Origin: Cerasicoccus frondis
GTDB lineage: Bacteria; Verrucomicrobiota; Verrucomicrobiia; Opitutales; Cerasicoccaceae
Direction: 5' to 3'
Assembly: GCA_031296915.1 (NCBI GenBank)
Contig: JAVDPC010000011.1
Coordinates: 124,001-188,000 of the forward strand
Length of the DNA: 64,000 nucleotides
Part shown: one piece after another, positions 44,895 to 53,824 of the stretch
Layout of the letters: the number at the start of each line of letters is the position of its first letter
Numbering within the stretch: the first letter of the stretch is position 1
The notes under the pieces: model-generated
The model's database searches: none
What the model was told of the DNA's origin: nothing
The model's input: only the letters and a program-made list of their open reading frames with translations
Position numbers and translations under genes: made by a program

Positions 44895-44943
44895 CAAAAA
44901 ACAAACACGTGTAGGGTAACTGATTGCGTTGCCCTGCACGTGT
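44895..44943 (-). terminator. Long-stem intrinsic terminator of the 44963 gene
   Basis: On the minus strand ACACGTGCAGGGCAAC (44928-44943) pairs with GTTACCCTACACGTGT (44905-44920) over 16 positions with two G-U pairs and a 7-nt loop, then TTTGTTTTTT. Confidence 0.85.
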
Positions 44944-44962
44944 CTGTAGAGAAACTTACAGC

Positions 44963-45415
44963 TTAATGTGCGGCTGCTTCGAGCGAATCTTGCGCTGAGT
45001 CGACCGCGTCTTCCACCTGCCCCACCGGATCCGGGCGGTGCGGCTTCACGCCTAAATCACTCAGCGGCTTGAAGGTCACGGTAAGCACTGCGGCAAAGCC
45101 GAGCACGAAGACCGTCCACCAAAGCGACTTGGCGGCCTGCGGTTTTTTGTTAATCAGCGCAGTCATGGCGCCCAGCGCCAGCCAGATCGCGAACTTGATC
45201 ATCGCCCATCCCGGAAAGCCGTAATTAAACTTTGCCAGCAATCCAAAGCCGCCAACCAACAAAAATAGCAACCCGACGCCGCTGGTAATCGCGCCGAACT
45301 TTCGCCAGGATGTATTGTCAGGTTTCAGCGCCGAACGCGCCACCATGCTGCCAAACGCCAGAAACACGAGCAGGATGCCCGCAAAATGCATAACCAAGTA
45401 AAAACGATAGTCCAT
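44963..45415 (-). CDS. Small membrane protein, four hydrophobic helices
   Basis: 150 residues with four predicted helices (FYLVMHFAGILLVFLAFGSM, ...SGVGLLFLLVGGFGLLA, AMIKFAIWLALGAMTALI, LWWTVFVLGFAAVLTVTF). A soluble acidic C-terminus follows (VEDAVDSAQDSLEAAAH). Topology resembles small four-helix membrane proteins of the SirB type, but I cannot assign a family. A 7-bp tandem repeat lies directly upstream of its start. Confidence 0.75.
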   Translation of the reverse strand: MDYRFYLVMHFAGILLVFLAFGSMVARSALKPDNTSWRKFGAITSGVGLLFLLVGGFGLLAKFNYGFPGWAMIKFAIWLALGAMTALINKKPQAAKSLWWTVFVLGFAAVLTVTFKPLSDLGVKPHRPDPVGQVEDAVDSAQDSLEAAAH

Positions 45416-45432
45416 GGCGTGAGGTTTAAGAC

Positions 45433-45458
45433 TAAAGGTTAAAGGTTAAAGGTTAAAG
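45433..45458. repeat. Tandem 7-bp repeat (TAAAGGT, 3.7 copies)
   Basis: TAAAGGT is repeated three times exactly (45433-45453) with a partial fourth copy to 45458. It lies 18-43 bp upstream of the start of the 44963-45415 gene (read as ACCTTTA on the coding strand), between the promoter region and the ribosome binding site. Confidence 0.85.
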
Positions 45459-45502
45459 CAACCCCCAGCTAACATTTTCAGCCAGGCATTCGCGAACCGG
45501 AC

Positions 45503-46825
45503 TCAATTGCATTTCTGCAGCATCAACTCGTCCAGAGCCGAACGCGTGGTCTTGGCCGGGACAATCAAGTCGAAGTAGCGCCGGGCGTCGGCCTTGCGGC
45601 CAGATTCCGCCAAGGCGTTGAAGTGCGCCAAGCGAAACAAGTCGTCCTGCGCATCGCTGCCGCCGACCATCGGCAGTCGATCAACAATGGGCTCAATCAA
45701 CTCAACCGCCCGCGCGGCGTCTCCCCTCCCCCAGCAGGCGCAGGCATCCACGAAATCCGCCCCCACCGGACGCCAGATTTCGCGCGCCTCCACATTATTC
45801 TGCTCGGCGCGCACCCGCGCACGCGATACGGCATCATTCGCGGCCTCCTGCTGCCCGCTTCGCGCCAGGGCGTAGGTGAACTGCCCTTCGAGAAATGGGA
45901 TCAGGCATTCGCCGGCGTGAGGCGCGGACAGCTTGACCACCTCATCCCAAACGTCGTCCACCAACTGGCCAGCCATATCCATGCGCCACAGCAATGCAAT
46001 TGCATCGATCTGCTCGCCGACACTTTCTGGATTGAGCCCCCAAATGTCATGGCGCAGCACACGCTCCGCCTTGGTCCAATCCGTTTGCTCCAGGTAAAAC
46101 AAAGCCCAATGCCAGGCATTATGCGCATGAATCCCGCGGTCACAGCCTGACCAAAAAGGGGCAAAGCGCTCCATCTCGCGCACCCCCTCTTCCACCTGCC
46201 CGGTGCGGATCAGCACATGCGCCAGCGTGTGGTGGGCCCAAGGCTGCCCCGGCTCTTGCGCCAGAGACTGCTCGGCGGTCGCGCGGGCTTCGTCGTAACG
46301 ACCCGACAATTCGAAGGCGAACGACAACATGGAAAGAAAGCCCGGATGCGCGCCATTAGCCTTACGCAATCGCATCATGTGCCAAAGGAAACGCTCCCCG
46401 TTATAATGCTGGCCGTTCGTGTAGTAAAGAAACTCACAGACCTTGGCGGACACCAAATCACGCGGATTGTCGACCGTCAGTCGCTCAAGCTTCTCCAGCG
46501 CTGCGTTGAATTCATTACGCTGAAAATGCTCCAAGGCCTCAATGAAAATGACTTCCCGCGTGCTCGCTCCGTAGAGACTGCGACGGGCCGTCAATAAATA
46601 ACCAGCAGCGCCCAGCATCCCAGCCTGCGACTGGGCGTAGAGCATCGCCAACGCCGCATAGGCCTGAATAAGCGGCGTTTGCGCGAAGTTCTTGGCGTGG
46701 TCAAAGATTCGCCCCACATGCGGCGTCAGCCCCAGGAGATTGACTTCAAATTCCTCGATGGCGGCAACGGCCTCAGGGGCCTCCGCCCACACCGCCAATC
46801 CTCGCTGGGTAACAAATTCAGGCAT
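45503..46825 (-). CDS. TPR protein of the TTC38 type
   Basis: 440 residues, nearly all helical with TPR-like repeats. The WAHHTLAHVLIRTGQVEEGVREMER, NAWHWALFYLEQTDW and LFRLAHFNALAESGRKADARRYF segments match the tetratricopeptide repeat 38 family. The conserved HNAWH and HHTLAHV histidines are family marks. No signal peptide; cytoplasmic. Its role is unknown, probably protein-protein contact. Confidence 0.83.
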   Translation of the reverse strand: MPEFVTQRGLAVWAEAPEAVAAIEEFEVNLLGLTPHVGRIFDHAKNFAQTPLIQAYAALAMLYAQSQAGMLGAAGYLLTARRSLYGASTREVIFIEALEHFQRNEFNAALEKLERLTVDNPRDLVSAKVCEFLYYTNGQHYNGERFLWHMMRLRKANGAHPGFLSMLSFAFELSGRYDEARATAEQSLAQEPGQPWAHHTLAHVLIRTGQVEEGVREMERFAPFWSGCDRGIHAHNAWHWALFYLEQTDWTKAERVLRHDIWGLNPESVGEQIDAIALLWRMDMAGQLVDDVWDEVVKLSAPHAGECLIPFLEGQFTYALARSGQQEAANDAVSRARVRAEQNNVEAREIWRPVGADFVDACACWGRGDAARAVELIEPIVDRLPMVGGSDAQDDLFRLAHFNALAESGRKADARRYFDLIVPAKTTRSALDELMLQKCN

Positions 46826-46952
46826 GTCTCCAAAATAATAATCAATTCATCTGCTTGGCAATCAAGAAGCTCACTCTGCAACGATCAGGTGATTAAATTC
46901 CGGGAAGAATTTGCCTGACATTGACTCTCACCATTTCACTGCCACTAGTAGA

Positions 46953-49430
46953 ATGATGCGCCGAATCCTAAAATATGCTTTCCTATCCACTACGGCCACC
47001 GCCTTGCTCTGCCAAGCGGATGTGGAAAATTTTATCGTCGAGAAACGAACTGTCACTTATCAGACGGCCAGTTTCACTCTGGAGACGCCCAGTAATCCGG
47101 CCTTTCTCGATTTCTATTTCGAGATATCCGGCGCACCTGAACTGGAGAGTGCGAGCTTTTCGGCCAATCTATCCGACGTCCCGTTTCAGTTTCAGGACGA
47201 CACGGTCTGGCGCGGGTTCGTGGAGTTTGAAACGCAGACGGAACTCGATTTTGTTTACAACAACGCCTACTTCTACGACTTCACCACTCAATTGGCGGGA
47301 CAATCCTCCAAAACTGCCAAGGGACGCTTGGCGCCTTCTGGAGGGTACCCCATCTACCAGCCCATCGTATCCAATTTTTCCCAAGTCTCAAGCGTCAGCC
47401 CGAATATTGATTTCAATATACTCATGAGCAATTCCGCGACTGGCGTGGACGGCTCAATCGGCTCAAACTACGTCCAGTTCACGTTGATCGATCCAGTTTC
47501 CATTGGCGCAGTGCTGGTTGACCAATACCCCAAAACCACCACAAGAATCGAGATCGAGCGCAATCAGCTGGAATCCAGTCACGACTATCTGGCGCGCGTA
47601 CAGTTCGTCTGCCAATCCAACGAAACAACCGTCACCGGGACCAATGATTATCCCGTGGTCGGCCTCTTCTCTCGGGAAACCTGGTTTCGCCTGCGCACGA
47701 CCGGCTCCTACCAAACCCTCGTCCCCACCCTCACCCAATATAGTCATTGGCGACAAGACGACGCTGACAACATCTTGGCAGAATCTGACGAAGACTACCT
47801 GCTCGGCCACGTTGACCAGCCCCCGGCCGATAACCTCTACGCCGTCACGCTCTCCCAGCTCAGCGTGCGTAAAGGCTATGCATTCGAAACGGAACTCGGA
47901 GACGAACACCACGATTTTGAAATCGAACTGCGCGACGAGGATTACGAAAACTTTATCAGCGGCCTGATCTCCATTGGTTGGAGTTACAACGACGGCGACA
48001 CTCAGTTGGAAATGATGAACTGGGAACATGCCAACGTCAGCACTCCTCCTCAAATCACCAATTGGAACGCGTGCCAAGGCATTGTTCCCACCACGGATTT
48101 CAATATCCAGGTGCAACAGCCCGAAAACATGCCTGACGACATCGCCGCAACGATTGAAATTCGTGACAGCGAAGATGAAGTTGTCGCCGAAATACAGTCC
48201 ACTGCTACGGCGGACGAGAATATTTACCCGATTACCATTCCAGCAAACACGCTGGACGTCACGACTCCTTACTCCGTCCGGTTGACCATTATCGGCAACG
48301 AAACAGTCACCAGCGGCATCGACGCCCGCAACGCTCATGTGATCGAGTTCGATATCGAAACCACCCTCAACTCTTGGGATGGCGTCCAGACAGCAGCCAT
48401 TTACCGGGGTGCGTACTTCGATAATGACACTGGCAATTCCGATCCCAACGACGCATCCATTCAATTCGTGATCCGCGAGGATTCCCTCAACGAACTGGAG
48501 CAAGCTGCGGTCTACCGCCCGCAAGGCGCCGAGCTCTTTGCGCTGGCCCGGGAATCGTCGGTCGCAACCGTCCTGCAGGAGGTTATTTACGAAGACGCCA
48601 ACACGCTCGGCAATCTCTACCCGGACGATGTTTACTGGTTTGAAACGACGAAAGACGGCGTCGCCACGCAAATCCCGTTCACTCTGGAAATGCCCGACGC
48701 CGAGACGCCCGACATCCATGTCAATATTGGCAATCTCGCTGATGGCATCGATCCCAGCCTGCCGTTGCCCATCAGTTGGAGTGGCTTCAACGCCGCAGCC
48801 GACGGCATGGACGTTGAGGTTTACATCGAAGGCGCCGTCCCGCAAACCCAACTACTGCAAAGCATCGCAAGCGACGGCCTGAGCGGCGAACTGCCCGCCG
48901 ATTACCTTCAGCCCAATACCGCCTATTCACTGCGGCTGGTTTTCAAGCGAAATCTAGTCGTCGACACGGAATCCCTGATGGATGCAGAGCTGATCACCGG
49001 GGACGCCTACTTCACCACACTAGCCTTCACCACCGGTGAGGCAGCTTATGCCGACTGGCTGAGCGGTTTTCTCAGCACCGAACAACTGGCTGATCCATCC
49101 TTTACCGCCACCTCCGCCAATCCAGATGGCGACGCCCTGACCAACCTCCAGGAGTTCGCGCTCAACGGCAACCCGATCAGCTCCACGCCAACTCCTGGCT
49201 TCGCAGCCCAAAGCACCAGCTACTCCATTACGTTTAACTGGCGCTCGGACAATCCCTTGCTCTCGTATGACGTCGAATACTCCACCACGCTTGAGCCGCC
49301 ATTCAGCGCTTACGAAGGCACGCCGACGGTGATTGAGGGTAGCCCTTACGACCAAGTGAGAATCACCTTCGACCGAATGGAGCGGCTATTCGCCCGCTTG
49401 ATCATCCATTACGGGCTAGGGGCCGAATAG
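46953..49430 (+). CDS. Large exported beta-rich protein of unknown function
   Basis: About 825 residues from the ATG at 46953 (an ATG 3 bp further on is also possible); the TTG at 46911 only adds 14 residues. Signal peptide MMRRILKYAFLSTTATALLCQA. The body is acidic, beta-rich, with several Ig-like segments and no named domain. The C-terminal 130 residues carry a calcium-type spacer (SANPDGDALTNLQEFALNGNP) before a final beta module, the layout seen in many verrucomicrobial surface proteins. It is divergent from the TPR gene. Confidence 0.7.
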   Translation: MMRRILKYAFLSTTATALLCQADVENFIVEKRTVTYQTASFTLETPSNPAFLDFYFEISGAPELESASFSANLSDVPFQFQDDTVWRGFVEFETQTELDFVYNNAYFYDFTTQLAGQSSKTAKGRLAPSGGYPIYQPIVSNFSQVSSVSPNIDFNILMSNSATGVDGSIGSNYVQFTLIDPVSIGAVLVDQYPKTTTRIEIERNQLESSHDYLARVQFVCQSNETTVTGTNDYPVVGLFSRETWFRLRTTGSYQTLVPTLTQYSHWRQDDADNILAESDEDYLLGHVDQPPADNLYAVTLSQLSVRKGYAFETELGDEHHDFEIELRDEDYENFISGLISIGWSYNDGDTQLEMMNWEHANVSTPPQITNWNACQGIVPTTDFNIQVQQPENMPDDIAATIEIRDSEDEVVAEIQSTATADENIYPITIPANTLDVTTPYSVRLTIIGNETVTSGIDARNAHVIEFDIETTLNSWDGVQTAAIYRGAYFDNDTGNSDPNDASIQFVIREDSLNELEQAAVYRPQGAELFALARESSVATVLQEVIYEDANTLGNLYPDDVYWFETTKDGVATQIPFTLEMPDAETPDIHVNIGNLADGIDPSLPLPISWSGFNAAADGMDVEVYIEGAVPQTQLLQSIASDGLSGELPADYLQPNTAYSLRLVFKRNLVVDTESLMDAELITGDAYFTTLAFTTGEAAYADWLSGFLSTEQLADPSFTATSANPDGDALTNLQEFALNGNPISSTPTPGFAAQSTSYSITFNWRSDNPLLSYDVEYSTTLEPPFSAYEGTPTVIEGSPYDQVRITFDRMERLFARLIIHYGLGAE

Positions 49431-49438
49431 CGCTGATC

Positions 49439-50407
49439 TTAGGCGTCTTGCTGCGCGACCCACCCTTCAAGGGCTTCACGCGTCACGCCATACTTCGCGG
49501 CGCAGCGAGGGCAATTGACGGTAATAATGTCATCGCCGGCAAATAGCTCATCGGCCTGCACCCGGAAGACATTTTCCAGCGCGGCAAAGATTCGCTGATC
49601 GTTGCAACCGCAATCCCAACGAATGAATCGCGTCTCGATGTGATGCAGGTCTTCCTGTTCATCCAACTGCATAATGTCGCTTTTCTGCACGCGATAAAAC
49701 CAGTCACGGTGCCAATCCGGGTGGGCCGCCAGCAGCGCAAACTGCGTTTCCGACAACTGGAAAAAGCGTGCTGGCCGCTGTTCACTGCGCTGGTAGTATT
49801 CCTGCGCCGCATGCAGCGGGTCGCGCCCTTCGAAGTCGATGTAGCTGCGGTAGGGCTCCTGCCCGCGTTTGCCCACCTCCTGGTAAAAGCTGTTGTATTC
49901 CGCCTGAGCCACATTCTCGGTGAAAATGCGCCCAGCCACGGTGTCGTCATCCGTATCGCCGACCAGGAAAAGATTCGTCAGCGGCTCCTGAAAGTTAATG
50001 GTCCACGACAAGGTCTGTCGTCTGGGGCGCGACACGCAGTGCAGTGCGAAACAGCCCAGCGCGCGTTGAAAAAGATTCAAAAGCTCCACTGGCGCGTCCA
50101 GTTGGTAGTGGGCCATGTGCTCGCGCCACTGCGCCATCAGCGGACCAAAATCCGCCCGGGTCAGCAAGATATTGCGACCGCGCAAAAACAACGACTCCAC
50201 CCGGGTTCTCTCCGGCTCTTGATCGTAAAACGAATCATCCATCACACCACTTTCATAGCACATCCGGCGCCGGGCAAGCTCCAGTTGCGCATCCCCCAAA
50301 GCTGACAGCGCGCATAACCGGAAAAAATAACTGCCCTGTCCGCTTGGGCCTTGCCACGAGCTGCTTCTAGGTGTATTCCAGTAGATGTGTTTCTCAGGTG
50401 CTGCCAA
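49439..50407 (-). CDS. hslO: Hsp33 family redox-regulated chaperone
   Basis: 322 residues. The C-terminal zinc switch is intact: CGCNDQRIFAAL then CPRCAAKYGV (CxC...CxxC). The N-terminal fold region (...RRMCYESGVMDDSF, ALGCFALHCVSRPRRQTLSW) is weakly similar to Hsp33. Oxidation releases zinc and turns on holdase activity in the cytoplasm. The only in-frame start that keeps the whole domain is TTG at 50407, preceded directly by a stop codon; no good ribosome binding site is seen. The start overlaps the divergent PEP-CTERM gene by about 20 bp. Confidence 0.82.
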   Translation of the reverse strand: MAAPEKHIYWNTPRSSSWQGPSGQGSYFFRLCALSALGDAQLELARRRMCYESGVMDDSFYDQEPERTRVESLFLRGRNILLTRADFGPLMAQWREHMAHYQLDAPVELLNLFQRALGCFALHCVSRPRRQTLSWTINFQEPLTNLFLVGDTDDDTVAGRIFTENVAQAEYNSFYQEVGKRGQEPYRSYIDFEGRDPLHAAQEYYQRSEQRPARFFQLSETQFALLAAHPDWHRDWFYRVQKSDIMQLDEQEDLHHIETRFIRWDCGCNDQRIFAALENVFRVQADELFAGDDIITVNCPRCAAKYGVTREALEGWVAQQDA

Positions 50408-51073
50408 TTAATCGCTGCCACTGCTGCTGTATTGCCATTAAACGCGTTGGTGATCGAGACGCCTTATGGTTTCGGCGGAGTCGGCCCCGACATCAAAGCG
50501 GAGTTCGAAGCCGAAGCCGCACTAACCGGCATTTTCGAGGACTTCGATGGCATCGCCGGCAGCAATTTCAGCACCCTCCCCACGGCGCCAGGGGCAACTT
50601 TCAGCTCCAATATCGGCACGACAGGCAGCCCAATCAGCGTCAATCAAGTCCGCGCCTCAACCTTCAGTGGGCGGGTAGGCACGATTATCGGCACGCCCTT
50701 CAACGGCGGCAGCGATGATGGGCGCGTCGGCTATCAGGTCGTCTTCGACACCCCGCAACAATACGCGGGCATCCAGCGCTACTGGAACGACCAAACCTTG
50801 ACTGAGTTTTACAACGCCGCCGACAAACTTATTTTCTCCTTCACCGGCGAATCAACTCCCTTTGTCGGTTTTGCTGCGGACCCCAATGACCCGAGCACTT
50901 GGGTGAAGCGCATCCAGATGGACACCACAGCGGCGTCCAGCAGCCGCCAAGTCGGCTATTCGGATGACCTGATTTACGGAACCGGCACTCTGACAATCCC
51001 GGAACCACGCACCTACGCCTTAATGGCCTTGGGCGCCGCGATGCTCGGCCTGTTCTGGTGGCGTCGCCGTTAG
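50387..51073 (+). CDS. PEP-CTERM protein, second copy in window
   Basis: About 228 residues. The start is uncertain: GTG at 50387 gives a good signal peptide (MFLRCCQLIAATAAVLPLNA), and a TTG at 50351 adds 12 residues. The C-terminus has the sorting signal TIPEPRTYALMALGAAMLGLFWWRRR. The body (IGGSPISVNQVRASTFSGRVGTI-like, DDLIYGTG) is beta-rich, with a GFAADPNDPSTWVKR segment, and is probably a surface adhesin-like domain. Unlike the 29776 protein, it has no nearby terminator and overlaps hslO at its 5' end. Confidence 0.85.
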   Translation: MFLRCCQLIAATAAVLPLNALVIETPYGFGGVGPDIKAEFEAEAALTGIFEDFDGIAGSNFSTLPTAPGATFSSNIGTTGSPISVNQVRASTFSGRVGTIIGTPFNGGSDDGRVGYQVVFDTPQQYAGIQRYWNDQTLTEFYNAADKLIFSFTGESTPFVGFAADPNDPSTWVKRIQMDTTAASSSRQVGYSDDLIYGTGTLTIPEPRTYALMALGAAMLGLFWWRRR

Positions 51074-51172
51074 TCACAGTCTCTCTAGACGCAGGAGTGC
51101 GATGAAGAAATCAATAAGCACCTCACATCGGGGGGGGGAATCTTCTGCTTGGAGATAGCGCACGGTGGCGAG

Positions 51173-51360
51173 CCTGTGAGCGAAAAGCCAACAACGCTGG
51201 CGCGGAAAAGCACTCGGTTTAGGGCTTGGGGACAGATTAGAAGTTCGCGGCGTTGGCATTTCAATCACGGGCTTACAGCCCGCTCAATCAAAGCCGCCTT
51301 GCGCTGCATCCAATCTATACCCCACCTGACTCGGCCAATCTAGATGAAAAGTGCTCTAAA
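51173..51360. repeat. Incomplete copy of the MITE-like element
   Basis: From CCTGTGAGCG (51173) to GTGCTCTAAA (51360) the sequence matches the reverse complement of the 57512-57784 element with few changes. It keeps one 34-bp end and the GGGCT/AGCCC hairpin but lacks the other end, breaking exactly at the second hairpin. Its outer TIR bases supply the TAG stop codon of the 51356-52489 gene. Confidence 0.8.
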
Positions 51361-52489
51361 TCAAATGCTTTGGCAGGTCTTCGAGCGTTTCGCAGCCGAT
51401 TTGCTCCATCACTTGCTGTAGCTGGCGCTTCAGGATGCTCAAGGCTTGATCGCCACCCTGTTCGCCCATCGCGCAAACGCCAAACATCGGCGCGCGACCG
51501 CAAAAGACGAAGTCCGCGCCACAAGCCAACGAAGCCGCGATATCGGGGCCCGAGCGAATGCCGGAGTCCATCATCAGCTTTACCTTGCCCTTGAATTCCT
51601 TAGCGAGGTTGGCCAACGGTTTGATCGTCGATTGGCCGGGGTCCAATTGACGTCCACCGTGGTTGGAAACGATCATGCCGTCGACGCCGAGTGCGATCGC
51701 CTTGGCCGCGTCTTCGGGGTTCACGATGCCCTTGACCACGAGGTTGCCCTGCCACTTGTCGCGGATGGCCTTGATCTTCGACTCCGTCAAGCGCCCCGAG
51801 AACGTCTTGTTCATAAAGAGACCGAGGTGCTTCATGTTGAGGCCCTTCGGGATATACGGCTTCATCGTCTTAAACTCCGGAGCCCCGGCAGCCAACTGGC
51901 TAAAGGACCAAGTCGGCCGCGTGCACATCTGGAAGATATTCCGCGCGGTCATGCGCGGTGGGATGGATAATCCATTGCGAATTTCCTTCGGGCGGTAGGC
52001 AAAAGTCGGCGTATCGGCGAGGATGACCAGCGTCTTGCAACCGGCGGCAGCGGCGCGCTCCAGCAGCTTGTCGCGGAGCTCGTCTTCGGCTGGATGATAC
52101 AGCTGGAACCAGAAATCACCCTCCGTAATCTCGGCAATTGTCTCAATGCTCGCGGTGCCCACGGTACTCAGGCAAAACGGCACATTGTGCTCCTTGGCGG
52201 CCTTGGCGAGAATCTCGCACGACTTCGGCCACATGAGCCCCTGCAGGCCCACCGGCGCAATGCCAAACGGCGCATCATAGGTCTTCCCAAACAGCGTGGT
52301 CTCCTGCGAGGTGCCCTTAAAATCGCGCAAATAATGCGGCATGAACTGGATTTCGCGGATGTCCGACGTGTTGCGCGCCAGGTTGATTTCATTAAAGCAA
52401 CCACCAGCCAAATAGTCATAGGCAAAGCCAGGCATGCGCTTGCGGGCGCGCTCAGCGAGCCATTCGATGGAGGGATATCGGGAGTCCAT
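51356..52489 (-). CDS. lldD: FMN-dependent alpha-hydroxyacid oxidase (L-lactate dehydrogenase-like)
   Basis: 377 residues, the family length. FMN TIM barrel with FGIAPVGLQGLMWPK, TVGTASIETIAEI, WFQLYHPA, VVKGIVNPEDA, and the catalytic SNHGGRQLDPGQSTI (His with Arg). It then has MMDSGIRSGPDIAASLACGADFVFCGRAPMFG. It oxidises 2-hydroxyacids such as L-lactate with FMN. Its last codons (LPKHLI) run straight into the repeat, whose TIR provides the TAG stop, so the true C-terminus may have been altered by the insertion. Substrate is not fixed by sequence. Confidence 0.9.
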   Translation of the reverse strand: MDSRYPSIEWLAERARKRMPGFAYDYLAGGCFNEINLARNTSDIREIQFMPHYLRDFKGTSQETTLFGKTYDAPFGIAPVGLQGLMWPKSCEILAKAAKEHNVPFCLSTVGTASIETIAEITEGDFWFQLYHPAEDELRDKLLERAAAAGCKTLVILADTPTFAYRPKEIRNGLSIPPRMTARNIFQMCTRPTWSFSQLAAGAPEFKTMKPYIPKGLNMKHLGLFMNKTFSGRLTESKIKAIRDKWQGNLVVKGIVNPEDAAKAIALGVDGMIVSNHGGRQLDPGQSTIKPLANLAKEFKGKVKLMMDSGIRSGPDIAASLACGADFVFCGRAPMFGVCAMGEQGGDQALSILKRQLQQVMEQIGCETLEDLPKHLI

Positions 52490-52630
52490 GGGCAGAATCT
52501 GACAAACTTAATACGTGCAATTGAGGGAGACGGCCTGATGGAGGTTACAACCGTCTATTATGCATGTATGGCGCTCCCAGCGCGGAAAATCAATCATAAC
52601 CGCGCGTTTCTTGGAAGATTTTGGAAGATT

Positions 52631-53770
52631 CTACGCGTTATCTTTCAGCCCTGCCAGCTTGGTCACCTCATCCGCGTAACCCTTAATAATACTCGTCCAG
52701 GAAAGCGACTGCGCCTTTTCGCGGGCCGATTGGCGGATCGCCGGCCACTCGGGCTTGGCGTCGACAAGGCGGTCAACCGAGTTGAGAAACGCGGGTTCGT
52801 CCTTAAACGGCGCCTTGAAACCGTTCTCGCCATCCACCACGTGGTGATGCGCGGCGGCGTAGTCGTAGCCGAGGACAACGAGCTCGCTCGCCATGGCCTC
52901 GGTCAGCACGTTGCCAAAGGTCTCCGTGGTGCTGCCGAACAGGAAAAAATCGCCCGAAGCGTAGTGCTCGGCCAGCTCCTGACCGCGGCGCATGCCGGCA
53001 AAGATAATCTCCGGATGCTTCTTTTCGAGTCCGGCGCGCTCCGGGCCGTCGCCCACCACAACTAGCTTTGCGTCGGGCAGGTGCGTCTTCAAGCGCTGGT
53101 AGGCGGCAATGGTCAGCGGGATGTTTTTCTCCGCCGCCACACGGCCGACATACACCACGACCGGGTCGCCGTTTTTCACGCCCCAACTGTGCCGCAAATC
53201 CTCGCGGCGGCGATGCTTACCAAAGAGCTCGGTGTCGACGCCACGACTGAAGATTTTAACGTTCTTAAAGCCGTATTTTTCGAGGTCGTCCACCGTCGCC
53301 TGCGAGGGCACAAACGTGGCCAGCGTGCGGTTGTGAAACCAGCGGAAGTAGGCCATGAGCCAGTTGGCGACGAACTTGTAGTTGTAGTGGTCGCCGTAAG
53401 TGTGGAAGTTCGTGTGAAAGCTCGTCACGACGGGAATGCCCAGCTTCTTGGCGACGTTGAGCGCCGAAAAGCCCAGCATGCCCTCGGTCGCGATGTGCAC
53501 CACGTCGGGGCGATTGGCCGTCCAGAGCTTCTTCAGCTTGCCACCGGCAAACCAGCCAAACTGCAAGTCCGCGTAGCCGGGGATCGCAATGCCGGGCACC
53601 GTGTGGACCGGGTAGCCGAAGTCGGGCGCCTCGGCGTCGACCTTTTGCTTGGGCCGGACCAGCTCGACCTCGTGCCCTTGCTGGATCAGGTTGGTGACCA
53701 GACGCTCCAGCGTCATCGCGACGCCATTGACCTCGGGCGGATACGTTTCAGTAACGAGAACGAGCTTCAT
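52631..53770 (-). CDS. GT4-family glycosyltransferase (MgtA-like)
   Basis: 379 residues, GT-B fold. It opens MKLVLVTETYPPEVNGVAMTLERLV and has the glycine-rich donor-side VVYVGRVAAEKNIPLTIAAYQRLK and the acidic E-x7-E in STTETFGNVLTEAMASE. The middle PVVTSFHTNFHTYGDHY fits the mannosyltransferase/diacylglycerol glycosyltransferase group. It probably adds a hexose to a lipid or glycan at the membrane. It is divergent from miaA. Confidence 0.9.
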   Translation of the reverse strand: MKLVLVTETYPPEVNGVAMTLERLVTNLIQQGHEVELVRPKQKVDAEAPDFGYPVHTVPGIAIPGYADLQFGWFAGGKLKKLWTANRPDVVHIATEGMLGFSALNVAKKLGIPVVTSFHTNFHTYGDHYNYKFVANWLMAYFRWFHNRTLATFVPSQATVDDLEKYGFKNVKIFSRGVDTELFGKHRRREDLRHSWGVKNGDPVVVYVGRVAAEKNIPLTIAAYQRLKTHLPDAKLVVVGDGPERAGLEKKHPEIIFAGMRRGQELAEHYASGDFFLFGSTTETFGNVLTEAMASELVVLGYDYAAAHHHVVDGENGFKAPFKDEPAFLNSVDRLVDAKPEWPAIRQSAREKAQSLSWTSIIKGYADEVTKLAGLKDNA

Positions 53771-53824
53771 AACGATCCTTAATTAAAAGAAAAGGCGTTG
53801 CTAGGCCATGCTGCACAGTTTGTC

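Noticed and set aside
47463..48851. 462-codon antisense frame in the 46953-49430 gene
   Set aside because: Long only because the sense codons rarely give stops on the other strand; no motif, and the sense protein has a signal peptide and C-terminal module.
51130..51138. Nine-G homopolymer as a phase-variation tract
   Set aside because: It lies between genes, away from any promoter or start I can identify, so no functional reading is supported.
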